From Pseudomonadales bacterium (GTDB taxonomy: Bacteria; Pseudomonadota; Gammaproteobacteria; Pseudomonadales; Azotimanducaceae), in contig JALZVT010000044.1 of the NCBI GenBank assembly GCA_023300545.1, positions 1 through 64,000 of the forward strand: DNA of 64,000 nucleotides, given 5' to 3'. The position numbers and the translations under genes are program-made. Below are positions 32,682-41,901 of this stretch, piece by piece (the stretch's first letter is position 1; every line of letters starts with the position of its first letter). Under the pieces are notes generated by a model. That model did no database searches, had not been told where the DNA came from, and saw nothing but the letters and a program-made list of their open reading frames with translations.

Positions 32682-33772
32682 CGATAGAAGCAAACCCGGG
32701 CAGTAAGCGAGGGTTCCTTTACACCGGCCTGGTTTTTCTTCTACTCGCTGTATTGGGTTACCTGTTTCGCGGTGAGTTACTTGGCGGCGCTATGGCCTGG
32801 CAAATTGGGCCAGACCACAACTTCGCCGACCACCCCTCACCCCTCGCCCCCGACTACTCCAGCAACGCGGCATGGGCTGCCCTGCCAGCAACCCAAGACC
32901 CAGCTGATGAGCGCCCGGCACAGGTCCCCGCCACGCCCGCTGGCGACACACCCGTGTTTTTCATCCACCCCACCAGCTATCTGAACAAGGCTAGCTGGAA
33001 CCAGCCGCTTGATGACGAGACCGCTAACTGGATTGTCGACCAGCGTGTTCTGCGCCATCAGGCCGCAGCGTTCAATAGCTGTTGTAGCGTGTTTGCACCA
33101 CGCTATCGCCAAGCCACCTTCTATTCATTTATCGAAGACGGCGACAACGCAACTCAGGCGCTTGAGCTTGCCTACACCGACGTTGTGAGCGCCTTCCGCG
33201 AATTCTTGCAACGCATTCCAGCCGACTCTCCCTTTCTGCTCGCCGGCCATTCACAGGGCACCAAACACGGCGCCCGCCTGCTTGCGGAAGAGATTGCCAA
33301 TACCGCGTTGCGTAAGCGGCTGGTTGCGGCCTATCTCATCGGCTTCTCAATCACAGCGGCCGACCTCGGCGGCGTGCCCGTCTGCAGCAGCGCGACACAG
33401 ACGGGCTGTGCCGTCGGCTGGAACGCTATTGACGGTAACGGTCGCGGTGCCTTCGCGGGCATCGACAACCTACTCTGCGTCAATCCGCTGAACTGGAGCA
33501 ACGACGACAGCTACGGCGCACACGAACTCAACGCCGGTGCGATCGGTTACGCCGCTTACGGCCAGGCGCAAGAGGGTGAAGATATTACCGCCTTAGTGGT
33601 TGAGCCGGGTGCTGCTGACGCCCAGTGCAAAGACGGCAACCTGTTTATTCCCGACCTTCGATCGGACTCGTTTCCACAACGCATGCTTGGCAACAGCATG
33701 CACCTGTACGATTACAGTCTGTTTCACATGAATATCCGCCACAATGCGCTGGCGCGTGTGGCCGCTTTCTAG
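32678..33772 (+). CDS. DUF3089 alpha/beta-hydrolase-like membrane-anchored protein
   Basis: A 364-residue protein with one N-terminal membrane helix (about residues 13-30) that probably anchors a periplasmic or exported domain. The domain contains [11 protein letters not shown], typical of DUF3089, and a nucleophile elbow GHSQG (190-194, serine 192), so an esterase or lipase-like activity is likely. Several cysteine pairs (for example SCC near 134-136) could form disulfides outside the cytoplasm. The ATG at 32678 overlaps the acs stop; 13 bp separate it from the next gene, so it belongs to the same transcript. The substrate is unknown. Confidence 0.85.
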
Positions 33773-33785
33773 AAGGACTTTTACT

Positions 33786-34622
33786 ATGCCGAACCGGATA
33801 CTCACAGGTCTCTCACTCGTGTTCTGCAGCATACTGAGCGTTCAACACGCGCTAGCGCAAGACTACAGCGCGCCCCTCGGCCCCGGTGGCAAGCCCGATC
33901 TGAATGGCGTGTGGCAAGTACTAAACCGCGCCAACTACGACATTGAACCCCACGCCGCACGAGCGGCCCTCGCAACGGTTAAGGGCGACTTCGGCCCAGT
34001 GCCTGCACCCGCGATCGTCGCGCTCGGCAGTATCGGCGCGGTACCCGGTGGAGCTGGTGTTGTTGAGGGTGACCACATTCCGTACAAGCCAGAAGCGCTC
34101 GCCAAAAAGCAGGACAACCAAACCAACTGGCTAACCCAAGACCCCGAGATAAAATGTTACCTGCCAGGTATTCCGCGCGCCAACTACATGCCCTACCCGT
34201 TTCAAATCGCCCAAAGTGCCAGCGCATTGCTGTTCAGTTACGAATACGCGGGCGCTGTCCGCAACATCTATCTGCAAGACCCAGGCGAAGCGCCCATTGA
34301 TTCATGGATGGGGCAATCCTACGGGCGCTGGGAAGGCGAAACTTTGGTGATCGAGGTCACCGGACAAAATGACCAGACTTGGTTTGACCGTGCTGGCAAC
34401 CACCACAGTGACCAGTTAAAAGTGACCGAGCGCTATACGCTTACCGGGCCAGGCACGATGCGTTACGACGCTAAAATCGAAGACCCCGTAACCTTCACAG
34501 AACCCTGGAACATGAGCATGACGCTGTACAAGCGAATCGGTAAAGACGCCGAGCTACAGCAGTTCAAGTGCGTTGAATTTGTGGAAGAACTTTTTTACGG
34601 CGAGCTACGCAAGAAAAACTAA
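33786..34622 (+). CDS. Secreted protein of unknown function, paralogue of 36863-37894
   Basis: A 278-residue protein with a clear Sec signal peptide ending in HALA before QDYS (about residue 25). I do not recognise a named domain. Notable strings are GKPDLNGVW near the mature start, then SYGRWEGETLVIEVTG, KVTERYTLTGPGTMRYDAKIE and EPWNMSMTLYKRI. The same elements in the same order occur in the protein at 36863-37894, so the two form a family of beta-rich secreted proteins. The start at 33786 has AAGGA upstream, just after the DUF3089 stop. Confidence 0.8.
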   Translation: MPNRILTGLSLVFCSILSVQHALAQDYSAPLGPGGKPDLNGVWQVLNRANYDIEPHAARAALATVKGDFGPVPAPAIVALGSIGAVPGGAGVVEGDHIPYKPEALAKKQDNQTNWLTQDPEIKCYLPGIPRANYMPYPFQIAQSASALLFSYEYAGAVRNIYLQDPGEAPIDSWMGQSYGRWEGETLVIEVTGQNDQTWFDRAGNHHSDQLKVTERYTLTGPGTMRYDAKIEDPVTFTEPWNMSMTLYKRIGKDAELQQFKCVEFVEELFYGELRKKN

Positions 34623-34662
34623 CCCTCTTCCTCCCCATCGCGCAAACGCAAAGGCAAACTCG

Positions 34663-35355
34663 ATGTCACAGGAAACCATTTTGATCACCGGCGCCAATAG
34701 AGGTATCGGGCTTGAGCTGACAAGGCGTTTTCTCAGCGCAGGGCATCGCGTGCTGGCTACCTGTCGAGCGCCAGATAGCGCGACGCTACTGCAATCGCTC
34801 ACTGACAATGCAAATCTAACAATCTACGCATTAGAAGTGACTGACAGCCATTCAGTCCGTAAGCTCGCAACCAACGTCGGCAACCAGCCCATCGATGCAC
34901 TTATCAACAATGCTGGAACCATGGGCGGCGACCAGCAGTCGCTCGAGAATATGGATTACACAGCATGGGCCGAGGCCTTCGAAGTAAACACGATGGCGCC
35001 GTTTAAATTGGTCACCACTTTTCTTAGCAACCTGCGTCTCTCAAAACGACCCAGAGCGATTACTCTGTCATCACAGATGGGGGCCCTCAGCCGAAAAAGC
35101 AAAGGTTCCCACGCTTACAGAAGCTCAAAGGCAGCCGTAAACAAGGTTATGCAAGTTTTATCGATGGAACTGGAAGCTGATGGCATTGTGGTTTGCCCCG
35201 TGCACCCAGGGTGGGTTCGAACTGATATGGGTGGTGCGGGCGCTGACCTTTCAGTCGAGGAAAGCGCTGAGGGATTGTTCCGGCTAATCGACAGAATGAC
35301 GATGGAACAATCTGGGAAATTCTGGACCTGGGAAGGTGAAGAACACGCCTGGTAA
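34663..35355 (+). CDS. Short-chain dehydrogenase/reductase
   Basis: A 230-residue classical SDR using NAD(P). The cofactor loop TGANRGIG is at about 7-14, NNAG follows in the middle, and the catalytic YxxxK is seen as YRSSK in SHAYRSSKAAVNKV, preceded by SSQMGAL with the catalytic serine. The C-terminal HPGWVRTDMGG is typical of the CsgA/sniffer-like branch. The ATG at 34663 fits the fold start; longer readings would overlap the upstream gene. It is the last plus-strand gene of the long pcnB-to-SDR series. The substrate is unknown. Confidence 0.88.
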   Translation: MSQETILITGANRGIGLELTRRFLSAGHRVLATCRAPDSATLLQSLTDNANLTIYALEVTDSHSVRKLATNVGNQPIDALINNAGTMGGDQQSLENMDYTAWAEAFEVNTMAPFKLVTTFLSNLRLSKRPRAITLSSQMGALSRKSKGSHAYRSSKAAVNKVMQVLSMELEADGIVVCPVHPGWVRTDMGGAGADLSVEESAEGLFRLIDRMTMEQSGKFWTWEGEEHAW

Positions 35356-35365
35356 AACGACGCGT

Positions 35366-36085
35366 CTAACCACCATTGTTCAGGCGCTCGAGCCTATAAC
35401 GCAAAGTACTTGGTTTTAGGCCTGAGAGACTCGCACCGCCCAAAACACCTTCCACTCGAAAGCGACTCGTCTGGCTAAGGTGTTGCAAATAGGCGCGCTC
35501 AATTTGCTTAAGGGTTGGATGACGGCCATTCTGCGCTGAATAGTCAGTAAGAAATTCTCCGACGTTGCGCTTAAGCTCATCGTCGAAATCTAACAACTCG
35601 GTCATCCGCGACGAACTGTCGACAAGCTCGCGTAAGTGGCCAAGACTTTGTTCGATCAGCCTTGCATTATCATTGGCCAACACGGTCGGCTGTCGACTCA
35701 GCATAAAGACCAACATGCCGGGCGCGTCTCGCACTCGCGCAACAAAGTTGGACTGGTACCCGCCCGCAGACAATGAATCTTGGGTTTCCGGAAACGCGCG
35801 AACCGCATCGATAGTTGGCCCCGAAAAGTAACCCGACTGTCGCAGCACCAGATCGCCAACCGTACCCGCGCGAGGAAAACGTCTTCCAGGAGAAAGATTT
35901 TTTTCTTCAACCGACCATTCCGCCATAACCTGAAACTGCTGGCCGTCGGCCGTTAGCTGCGCAAGCCCGGCGTGATCTATCGCCATAACCTCTACAACAC
36001 CCCGGCAGTACAAACAAAAATTGTCTTGAAGCGAGTAGTTTTTGAGCACGTTCTCAACGATGGGATTCAAAATCAGTTCATCCAT
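35366..36085 (-). CDS. Regulator with GAF-like N-terminus and Fis-type HTH, no AAA+ domain
   Basis: A 239-residue protein. The C-terminus (about 198-236) matches the HTH found at the end of NtrC/FhlA-type activators: GGASLSGLKPSTLRYRLERL. The N-terminal ~150 residues look like a small sensory domain, GAF-like by its alternating helix/strand pattern with the CLYCRG cysteines near the start; I cannot confirm the fold. The AAA+ ATPase that normally separates such domains is missing, so it may act as a simple DNA-binding switch. It lies 94 bp downstream of the ECF sigma gene in the same direction and may be cotranscribed. Confidence 0.72.
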   Translation of the reverse strand: MDELILNPIVENVLKNYSLQDNFCLYCRGVVEVMAIDHAGLAQLTADGQQFQVMAEWSVEEKNLSPGRRFPRAGTVGDLVLRQSGYFSGPTIDAVRAFPETQDSLSAGGYQSNFVARVRDAPGMLVFMLSRQPTVLANDNARLIEQSLGHLRELVDSSSRMTELLDFDDELKRNVGEFLTDYSAQNGRHPTLKQIERAYLQHLSQTSRFRVEGVLGGASLSGLKPSTLRYRLERLNNGG

Positions 36086-36179
36086 ACCTAGTCAGCAGCA
36101 AAACCATAATAGAAATTCGGGGTAAAACAGCAACAGCAGATCACCCATGTAACGCCCGCGCCAAACCCAACGGCTGCTT

Positions 36180-36689
36180 TCAAACTAGCTCAATACTCCG
36201 GCGCAAATTCTCGCGCGTGCGGAATATTCTGGATCGCACTGTGCCAATTGGGCAGTCGAGCAGATCTGCAATGCTCTCGTAGGATAAACCAACTCGACTA
36301 GATAGTAGAAAGGCATCCTTACTAGTCCACTCCAGCTGCGCCATAACCGCAGCTACGCGCTCAGCGGACTCGGCCGCGATCGCAAGGCTTTCCGGATCAT
36401 CAATATCAGGAAGTTGGGGTACATACTCGTCTTCATCTTTTTTCAACAAAACCGATCGATAGCCGAAGCTGCGGACGTGGTTTATCGATGTGTTAATCGC
36501 GATGCGGTAAAGCCAGGTATACAGAGCCGAGTCGCCTCTGAATCCAGGCAACGACCTTTGCACGCGCAAGAATACATCGTGCAGCACGTCCTCTCGCTCG
36601 TTAGGGCATCTGACATAACGGCCAATGACGGCGAGCAAGGGACTTCGGTAACGGATGTAGAGCGCCTCGACAAGCTGTGCTGATTGCAA
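36180..36689 (-). CDS. ECF-type RNA polymerase sigma factor
   Basis: A 169-residue sigma-70 family factor of the extracytoplasmic group. Region 2 is clear in EREDVLHDVFLRVQR followed by ALYTWLYRIAINTSINH. Region 4 is clear in SRVGLSYESIADLLDCPIG followed by TVRSRIFRTRENLRR. Region 3 is absent, as expected. The start is a TTG at 36689. No anti-sigma gene (a membrane protein with a cytoplasmic head) is adjacent; the next gene downstream is the GAF-like/HTH regulator. Its regulon is unknown. Confidence 0.92.
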   Translation of the reverse strand: MQSAQLVEALYIRYRSPLLAVIGRYVRCPNEREDVLHDVFLRVQRSLPGFRGDSALYTWLYRIAINTSINHVRSFGYRSVLLKKDEDEYVPQLPDIDDPESLAIAAESAERVAAVMAQLEWTSKDAFLLSSRVGLSYESIADLLDCPIGTVRSRIFRTRENLRRSIELV

Positions 36690-36862
36690 AAAACTGTGCT
36701 CAAGAAAAGGGGCATTACAGCGGCAGGTGCCCGCTAGATCTAAGGCCAGTACCTTGCAGGGATGGCTCTATCTAGGTCAATGCATGAACAATAATTGGTG
36801 GTATTCCACTAAATATTGGAAACCAGGCCTTATTCAAAGCCCAATTTGGCAATCGGCCGGCT

Positions 36863-37894
36863 TCAGTCCCCTACAAACGCAGCAACTTTTTGGATAAACG
36901 TCTTCTCTACCCCGTCCGCTTCTTCGCGACGAGCACCGGCCAGAATGCCGGGCATGGCGTAGTTGCCCTCGTGACAGGCATATTCGTAGATTTGCTCGTC
37001 ATGCTTACGCAGCGGCAACTCACCCCGCCAAACCTCCGAGTACACGCTGGGGTCATCCATCGAAAACTCATACTTGATGGCGCTCGTTGAGGTTCGCGTA
37101 AACCGTTCGGTCACTTTTAACGCATCAGTTGCGTAGATCAAATGTTTGAGGGATGCGCGAATGCCCTGCCCCGGATGAAAGTTGGTCGTCTCCACGACCA
37201 GCGTATCGCCTTCCCACCAACCAATTGAATCGCCTAACCACTTCGTAACCGTTACGGGCGGGTGTTTGCTGTTGAGACGAATCGTGCGGACGTCGTGGTT
37301 CATTTCAACAAGAATCAATACGTGATCTTTGCTCTGCACGATCTGATAGTTGTTGTTGTACAGCACCGGCAACATAGGCGGCCCACCGGTCGATCCAAAG
37401 CCAACAATACAACGCTCACCAAGTGGCCTTAACTCAGGGCCGTCCATGCGGGTTAGTTGAATGAGGTCGCGATAGCGTCGATAGAGCGAGCTCCACTTAT
37501 ACGGAATTTGACCGTCTTCCGGGTGCACGATGATCGAGGAACGGTAGTTCCCATCGAGGTAGGCAAGGTTGCTCCCTTCGTCCATCCAGAAGGTGTTGTA
37601 GCCGCCTGGGTCTGATGATTCCGCAAGCTTGCCGTCCACCTTATCCGGCTCATCGTAGCCTTCGTAGAACTCGTTACGCTGGGCAACCATCGCCCGCGCT
37701 TCGGCTTCGCTGAGCACGAGTGCATCAACATTGTCGGGGCGTTCGAGGGTGGTGAAGGTGCCGTTGGTCCAGGTGCCCTGGAGGTCGGGTTGGTTGTAGA
37801 AGGTGCGTGGCGTGGTGTAAGAATCAGCCTTAACAGGCTCGGAGGTAATAAGTGTGAGAGTCGCAAAGGCGACGCAAATTGTGAGTCGAGTCAT
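36863..37894 (-). CDS. Secreted protein of unknown function, paralogue of 33786-34622
   Basis: A 343-residue protein with a Sec signal peptide (cleavage near VKA before DSYT, residue 23). The ATG at 37894 has a perfect GGAGG seven bases upstream. The mature part contains QPDLQGTWTNG, SIGWWEGDTLVVETTNF, KVTERFTRTSTSAIKYEFSM and the late EYACHEGNYAMPG, parallel to the motifs of the smaller paralogue. No catalytic motif is evident. It lies upstream of the ECF sigma gene on the same strand with 173 bp between, and downstream of the pnp terminator. Confidence 0.8.
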   Translation of the reverse strand: MTRLTICVAFATLTLITSEPVKADSYTTPRTFYNQPDLQGTWTNGTFTTLERPDNVDALVLSEAEARAMVAQRNEFYEGYDEPDKVDGKLAESSDPGGYNTFWMDEGSNLAYLDGNYRSSIIVHPEDGQIPYKWSSLYRRYRDLIQLTRMDGPELRPLGERCIVGFGSTGGPPMLPVLYNNNYQIVQSKDHVLILVEMNHDVRTIRLNSKHPPVTVTKWLGDSIGWWEGDTLVVETTNFHPGQGIRASLKHLIYATDALKVTERFTRTSTSAIKYEFSMDDPSVYSEVWRGELPLRKHDEQIYEYACHEGNYAMPGILAGARREEADGVEKTFIQKVAAFVGD

Positions 37895-37938
37895 GTGACA
37901 TCCTCCCCTCAGAATAGCGGTAACTTAGCATTTCCCAT

Positions 37939-37990
37939 AAAAAAAGGGGGTCAGAAGCGCCTGCGGCTACGCAAACTAATTCTGACCCCC
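37939..37990 (-). terminator. Intrinsic terminator after pnp, built from a REP-like palindrome
   Basis: On the minus strand an 11-bp perfect stem (GGGGGTCAGAA pairing with TTCTGACCCCC; arms 37980-37990 and 37946-37956) is followed at once by seven Ts (37939-37945). It starts 25 bp after the pnp stop, a classic rho-independent terminator for the rpsO-pnp transcript. The same arms recur at 54847-54870. Confidence 0.8.
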
Positions 37991-38015
37991 GCTTCGTAGC
38001 TTCAGCTTTCCGGTT

Positions 38016-40121
38016 TTAGCCTTCGGCTTCGCTCTGGTAGTTGGCAACTTCTTTCATCGACAGCTTGATGCGACCGCGAGCGTCCACATCCAGTACTACC
38101 ACATCAACCATCTGGCCTTCCTTCAGGAAGTCAGTGACGTTCTCAACACGCTCTTCAGCGATTTGAGAGATGTGCAACAGACCATCCTTACCCGGAATAA
38201 TGTTGATGAATGCGCCGAAGTCGACGATGCGTTCAACACGACCGTTGTAGATGCGGCCAACCTCGGCTTCTGCCGTGATTTCCTCAATACGATTTACTGC
38301 CGCTGCCTTTGATTCGCCAGTAGCTGCGTAAATGCGTACGCTGCCGTCGTCCTGGATATCAATCTCAGCGCCGGTTTCCTCAACAATCGAGCGAATGGTT
38401 GCACCACCCTTACCGATGATGTCGCGGATCTTGTCCGGGTGAACCTTGAGAATGGTCATGGATGGGGCGTTGTCAGAAATCTCATCGCGAGACTTATCGA
38501 GCACCTTGTTCATTTCACCAAGGATGTGCAAACGCGCTTCGTTGGCCTGCTCGAGAGCAGCTTCCATGATCTCGTCTGTGATGCCCTGGATCTTAATGTC
38601 CATCTGCAGCGCGGTAACACCTTTGGCGGTACCAGCAACCTTAAAGTCCATGTCGCCCAGGTGATCTTCGTCACCCAGAATGTCAGTCAGTACAGCGTAA
38701 CGGTTGCCTTCCTTAACCAGGCCCATTGCAACACCGGCAACAGGAGCAGTCAGCGGAACGCCAGCGTCCATCAGAGCGAGCGATGTGCCACAAACTGAAG
38801 CCATTGATGATGAACCGTTAGATTCCGTAATTTCCGACACAACACGAAGTGTGTACGGGAACTCTTCACCATCTGGTAGCACCGCGGCAACACCACGACG
38901 TGCAAGACGACCGTGACCAATCTCACGACGCTTAGGACCACCCATAAAGCCGGCTTCGCCAACTGAGTAAGGAGGGAAGTTGTAGTGCAGCATGAACTGG
39001 TCTTTGTATGTGCCTTCGAGCCCTTCGATGAGCGCAGAGTCACGCAGCGTACCTAGGGTAGCTACAACAATTGCCTGAGTTTCACCACGGGTGAAAATCG
39101 CAGAACCGTGTGTCTTATCGAGACTGCCAACTTCAACCTGAATGCCGCGAACAGTACGCAGATCACGACCATCGATACGAGGCTCGCCATCGAGTACGCG
39201 CTTACGTACAAGTTCTTTCTCAACTTTGCTAAAGAGGCTACCAAGCTCGCCTGAGTCGTGGTCGGTGTCTTCCATCGACGCCATAAATGCCGTTTTGACT
39301 TCGCCCATGCGAGCCTGACGATCCATCTTGTCGGTGATGCGATAGGCCGTGCCGATATCAGCTTCAACCTTGCCTTTCACTTCGCCAAGCAGCGCCTCGT
39401 TGACGGCTGGTGATTCCCAGTCCCAACGAGGCTTGCCGCACTCTGCTGCCAGCGCGCTGATCTCATCGATAACAATCTGCATTTCCTGATGACAGAACAG
39501 CACGCCACCTAACATCTGGTCTTCGGTCAGCTCTTTGGCTTCCGACTCAACCATCAGTACGGCGTCTTTAGTGCCAGCAACAACCATGTTCAGGTCTGAA
39601 GTTTCGAGCGTTTCGTAGCTCGGGTTCAGCAGGTATTCGCCATCTTTGAAGCCAACTCGCGCACAGGCGATAGGGCCATCAAAGGGAATGCCAGAAATAG
39701 CCAGAGCAGCAGATGCACCGATCATGCCGATGACGTCTGCGTCCATGCCTTTCTCAACAGACATCACGGTACAGATAACCTGCACCTCATTCATGAAGCC
39801 TTTTGGAAACAGTGGGCGAATCGGCCGATCGATCAAACGCGATGTGAGCGTTTCTTTCTCAGTAGGACGACCTTCACGACGGAAGAAACCACCGGGGATT
39901 TTACCCGCAGCGTATGTCTTTTCCTGGTAATTAACCGTCAACGGGAAGAATGGCTGACCAGGCTTCGCACGCTTGTTACCTACAACGGTACACAGAACAA
40001 CAGTGCCGCCCATGCTGGCCATAATTGCGCCAGTCGCCTGACGAGCAATGCGCCCCGTTTCGAGCACAACATCGTGCTCGCCGTATTTAAATTCTCTTTT
40101 AACTATCGTCATATCTATCAT
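38016..40121 (-). CDS. pnp: Polynucleotide phosphorylase
   Basis: Phosphorolytic 3'-5' exoribonuclease, a trimer and part of the degradosome in many bacteria. The 701 residues comprise two RNase PH-like domains joined by a helical region, then a KH domain ([19 protein letters not shown]) and an S1 domain ([17 protein letters not shown]). The catalytic core segment [12 protein letters not shown] is present. The first ATG (40121) has GAGGA six bases upstream and is preferred over the in-frame ATG three codons later. It follows rpsO by 32 bp, as in E. coli, where the leader is cleaved by RNase III and autoregulated; I did not identify that structure here. Confidence 0.98.
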   Translation of the reverse strand: MIDMTIVKREFKYGEHDVVLETGRIARQATGAIMASMGGTVVLCTVVGNKRAKPGQPFFPLTVNYQEKTYAAGKIPGGFFRREGRPTEKETLTSRLIDRPIRPLFPKGFMNEVQVICTVMSVEKGMDADVIGMIGASAALAISGIPFDGPIACARVGFKDGEYLLNPSYETLETSDLNMVVAGTKDAVLMVESEAKELTEDQMLGGVLFCHQEMQIVIDEISALAAECGKPRWDWESPAVNEALLGEVKGKVEADIGTAYRITDKMDRQARMGEVKTAFMASMEDTDHDSGELGSLFSKVEKELVRKRVLDGEPRIDGRDLRTVRGIQVEVGSLDKTHGSAIFTRGETQAIVVATLGTLRDSALIEGLEGTYKDQFMLHYNFPPYSVGEAGFMGGPKRREIGHGRLARRGVAAVLPDGEEFPYTLRVVSEITESNGSSSMASVCGTSLALMDAGVPLTAPVAGVAMGLVKEGNRYAVLTDILGDEDHLGDMDFKVAGTAKGVTALQMDIKIQGITDEIMEAALEQANEARLHILGEMNKVLDKSRDEISDNAPSMTILKVHPDKIRDIIGKGGATIRSIVEETGAEIDIQDDGSVRIYAATGESKAAAVNRIEEITAEAEVGRIYNGRVERIVDFGAFINIIPGKDGLLHISQIAEERVENVTDFLKEGQMVDVVVLDVDARGRIKLSMKEVANYQSEAEG

Positions 40122-40153
40122 GTTCTTTTCCTCTTCTCTTTCTTTGCGCTGCC

Positions 40154-40423
40154 TTATCGACGAAGGCCCAGGCGCTTAATTAGATCCGCATATCTTTCTG
40201 CGTCTTTCTTTTTCAGGTAGTCCAGTAGCTTCCTGCGCTGATTCACCATGCGGATCAATCCCCGACGGGAGTGGTGATCTTTCTTGTGATCCTTAAAGTG
40301 GTCTTGCAGTGAGTTGATATTGTGAGTCAGCAAAGCAACTTGGACTTCGGGCGAACCTGTGTCGCTCTCATCGCGCTTGTACTCGTTAACAATCTCGTTC
40401 TTCTTCTCGGCTGATAAAGCCAT
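40154..40423 (-). CDS. rpsO: 30S ribosomal protein S15
   Basis: Primary 16S-binding protein, 89 residues, same length as in E. coli. Conserved parts include [31 protein letters not shown] and [14 protein letters not shown] chose the ATG at 40423 because GGAGG lies five bases upstream; a TTG at 40435 overlaps that ribosome site and is not a start. It lies between truB (67 bp upstream) and pnp. Confidence 0.98.
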   Translation of the reverse strand: MALSAEKKNEIVNEYKRDESDTGSPEVQVALLTHNINSLQDHFKDHKKDHHSRRGLIRMVNQRRKLLDYLKKKDAERYADLIKRLGLRR

Positions 40424-40490
40424 AGTTACCTCCAATCAATGTGCAAAACTCTTAATGAACAACCGCGCACACGTACAGTCGTTCGAGTTC

Positions 40491-41414
40491 TCAGTTAACG
40501 ACAAGCCGCCGTGGGGCCACTCGTCCGTCGTCTAATACTTCGCCAACACCGATGAAAATACCATTCTCATCGGAGCTTGCCGATTCCGTCAGTCGCACCC
40601 AACCTTCAGTGGGCGCATGCGCCACCTGTACAGGTTGCCCCTGACGAACATAAAAACTGCTGCTTTCTGACAACTTCACTTCTGGCCACTGGCTAACAGC
40701 GGTGGACACCGGCTGCAGAAAGTCGTCGAGGTTGCCTTCTTCTTTGGCCTTTTCAAGTTGCGCAACCGTCACCAGATCAGCTTCGTCGTACGGTCCTGCC
40801 TGCAGCCGCCGCAACTCGATAACGTGAGCACCACAACCTAACAACTCGCCAAGATCTTCAGCGATGCTGCGCACATAAGTACCCTTGGAGCAGTGAATTT
40901 TCACCAGCAGGGTATCTTCAGTACGTTCAATCAATTCGTTAGAAAAAATCATGACCTGCCGCGGCTCGCGTTCGACTTCAATACCTTGTCGAGCCAACTT
41001 ATAGAGTGGCTGGCCTTTGTGCTTCAACGCCGAAAACATCGAGGGGATCTGACTGATCTCGCCACGAAACTGATCAAGCGCCGTTTCGACTTGCTCGTCG
41101 GTCAACTCTGGCACCGGCTTCTCAGCAATCACATCACCTTCAGCGTCACCACTGGCGGTTGCTACACCCAACTTAAAGCGGGTGAGATAAACCTTGTCTG
41201 ATGTCAGCAGATATTGCGAAAACTTGGTGGCTTCGCCGAAACACAGCGGTAAAACGCCAGTTGCCAAAGGGTCGAGACTACCGGTGTGGCCGACTTTGCG
41301 CGCGCCATACAAACGCTTGGCAAACTGCACAACATCGTTGGAGGTGCAGCCGATCTCTTTATCAATGATCAGAACACCGCTGATGTTGCGCCCTCTGTTC
41401 TTACCACGCCTCAT
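40491..41414 (-). CDS. truB: tRNA pseudouridine-55 synthase
   Basis: Makes pseudouridine 55 in the T-loop of nearly all tRNAs and acts as a tRNA chaperone. The catalytic aspartate is D48 in VGHTGSLDPLATGVLP. The 307-residue length fits, with a C-terminal PUA-like domain (FYVRQGQPVQ). The ATG overlaps the rbfA stop by 4 bp (ATGA), indicating coupled translation. Confidence 0.97.
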   Translation of the reverse strand: MRRGKNRGRNISGVLIIDKEIGCTSNDVVQFAKRLYGARKVGHTGSLDPLATGVLPLCFGEATKFSQYLLTSDKVYLTRFKLGVATASGDAEGDVIAEKPVPELTDEQVETALDQFRGEISQIPSMFSALKHKGQPLYKLARQGIEVEREPRQVMIFSNELIERTEDTLLVKIHCSKGTYVRSIAEDLGELLGCGAHVIELRRLQAGPYDEADLVTVAQLEKAKEEGNLDDFLQPVSTAVSQWPEVKLSESSSFYVRQGQPVQVAHAPTEGWVRLTESASSDENGIFIGVGEVLDDGRVAPRRLVVN

Positions 41415-41842
41415 TCTTCGCTCGTCCCTACACTACTATCAGAACTGCTATCGGAATCGGTCTCTGGAGATGCATTCGCCTCATCCTGCGCAACCGCTTT
41501 TTGAATAAGTGCGTCCAGTCTTGGGCCTTCTTCCGACAGTTTGTCGTAGTGAAATCTTGGTTTAGGTGTGGTCCGCATACTGTGGCGCTTCGCCAGCGTC
41601 GACCGAAAATATCCAGCCGCACCATTAAGCGCTTCAATCAGATCTGCCTGATCTTCTGGTGTCGGCGTGTTGTACGACGACACATACACCTCAGCGTAGG
41701 AAAGATCGCGACTGACCTTCACGTCATTCACGCTAACGAAGGATACTCGCGGATCGCGCATTTCCAGGCGAATGATCTGCGACAGCTCGTCCCGAACAAA
41801 GTCGGCCACACGAACCTCACGACTAGACTCTCGTCTCTGCAC
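41411..41842 (-). CDS. rbfA: 30S ribosome-binding factor A
   Basis: Assembly factor for the 30S subunit, acting on the 5' region of 16S and needed in the cold. The KH-like core (VADFVRDELSQIIRLEMRDP, then VSVNDVKVSRDLSYAEVYVS) fills the first ~115 residues. A polar Asp/Ser/Glu tail of about 25 residues ends the 143-residue protein and is longer than the core needs. The start is a GTG at 41842, with infB 59 bp upstream. Confidence 0.97.
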   Translation of the reverse strand: MQRRESSREVRVADFVRDELSQIIRLEMRDPRVSFVSVNDVKVSRDLSYAEVYVSSYNTPTPEDQADLIEALNGAAGYFRSTLAKRHSMRTTPKPRFHYDKLSEEGPRLDALIQKAVAQDEANASPETDSDSSSDSSVGTSEE

Positions 41843-41901
41843 GTTAGGGTGTTACCCGTCTTTTAGACACGCCACACTCAATAAAGCGCTTAATCAAGAA
41901 C

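Noticed and set aside
34573-34662. A longer SDR start
   Set aside because: It would overlap the upstream gene, and the Rossmann fold starts right at the ATG at 34663.
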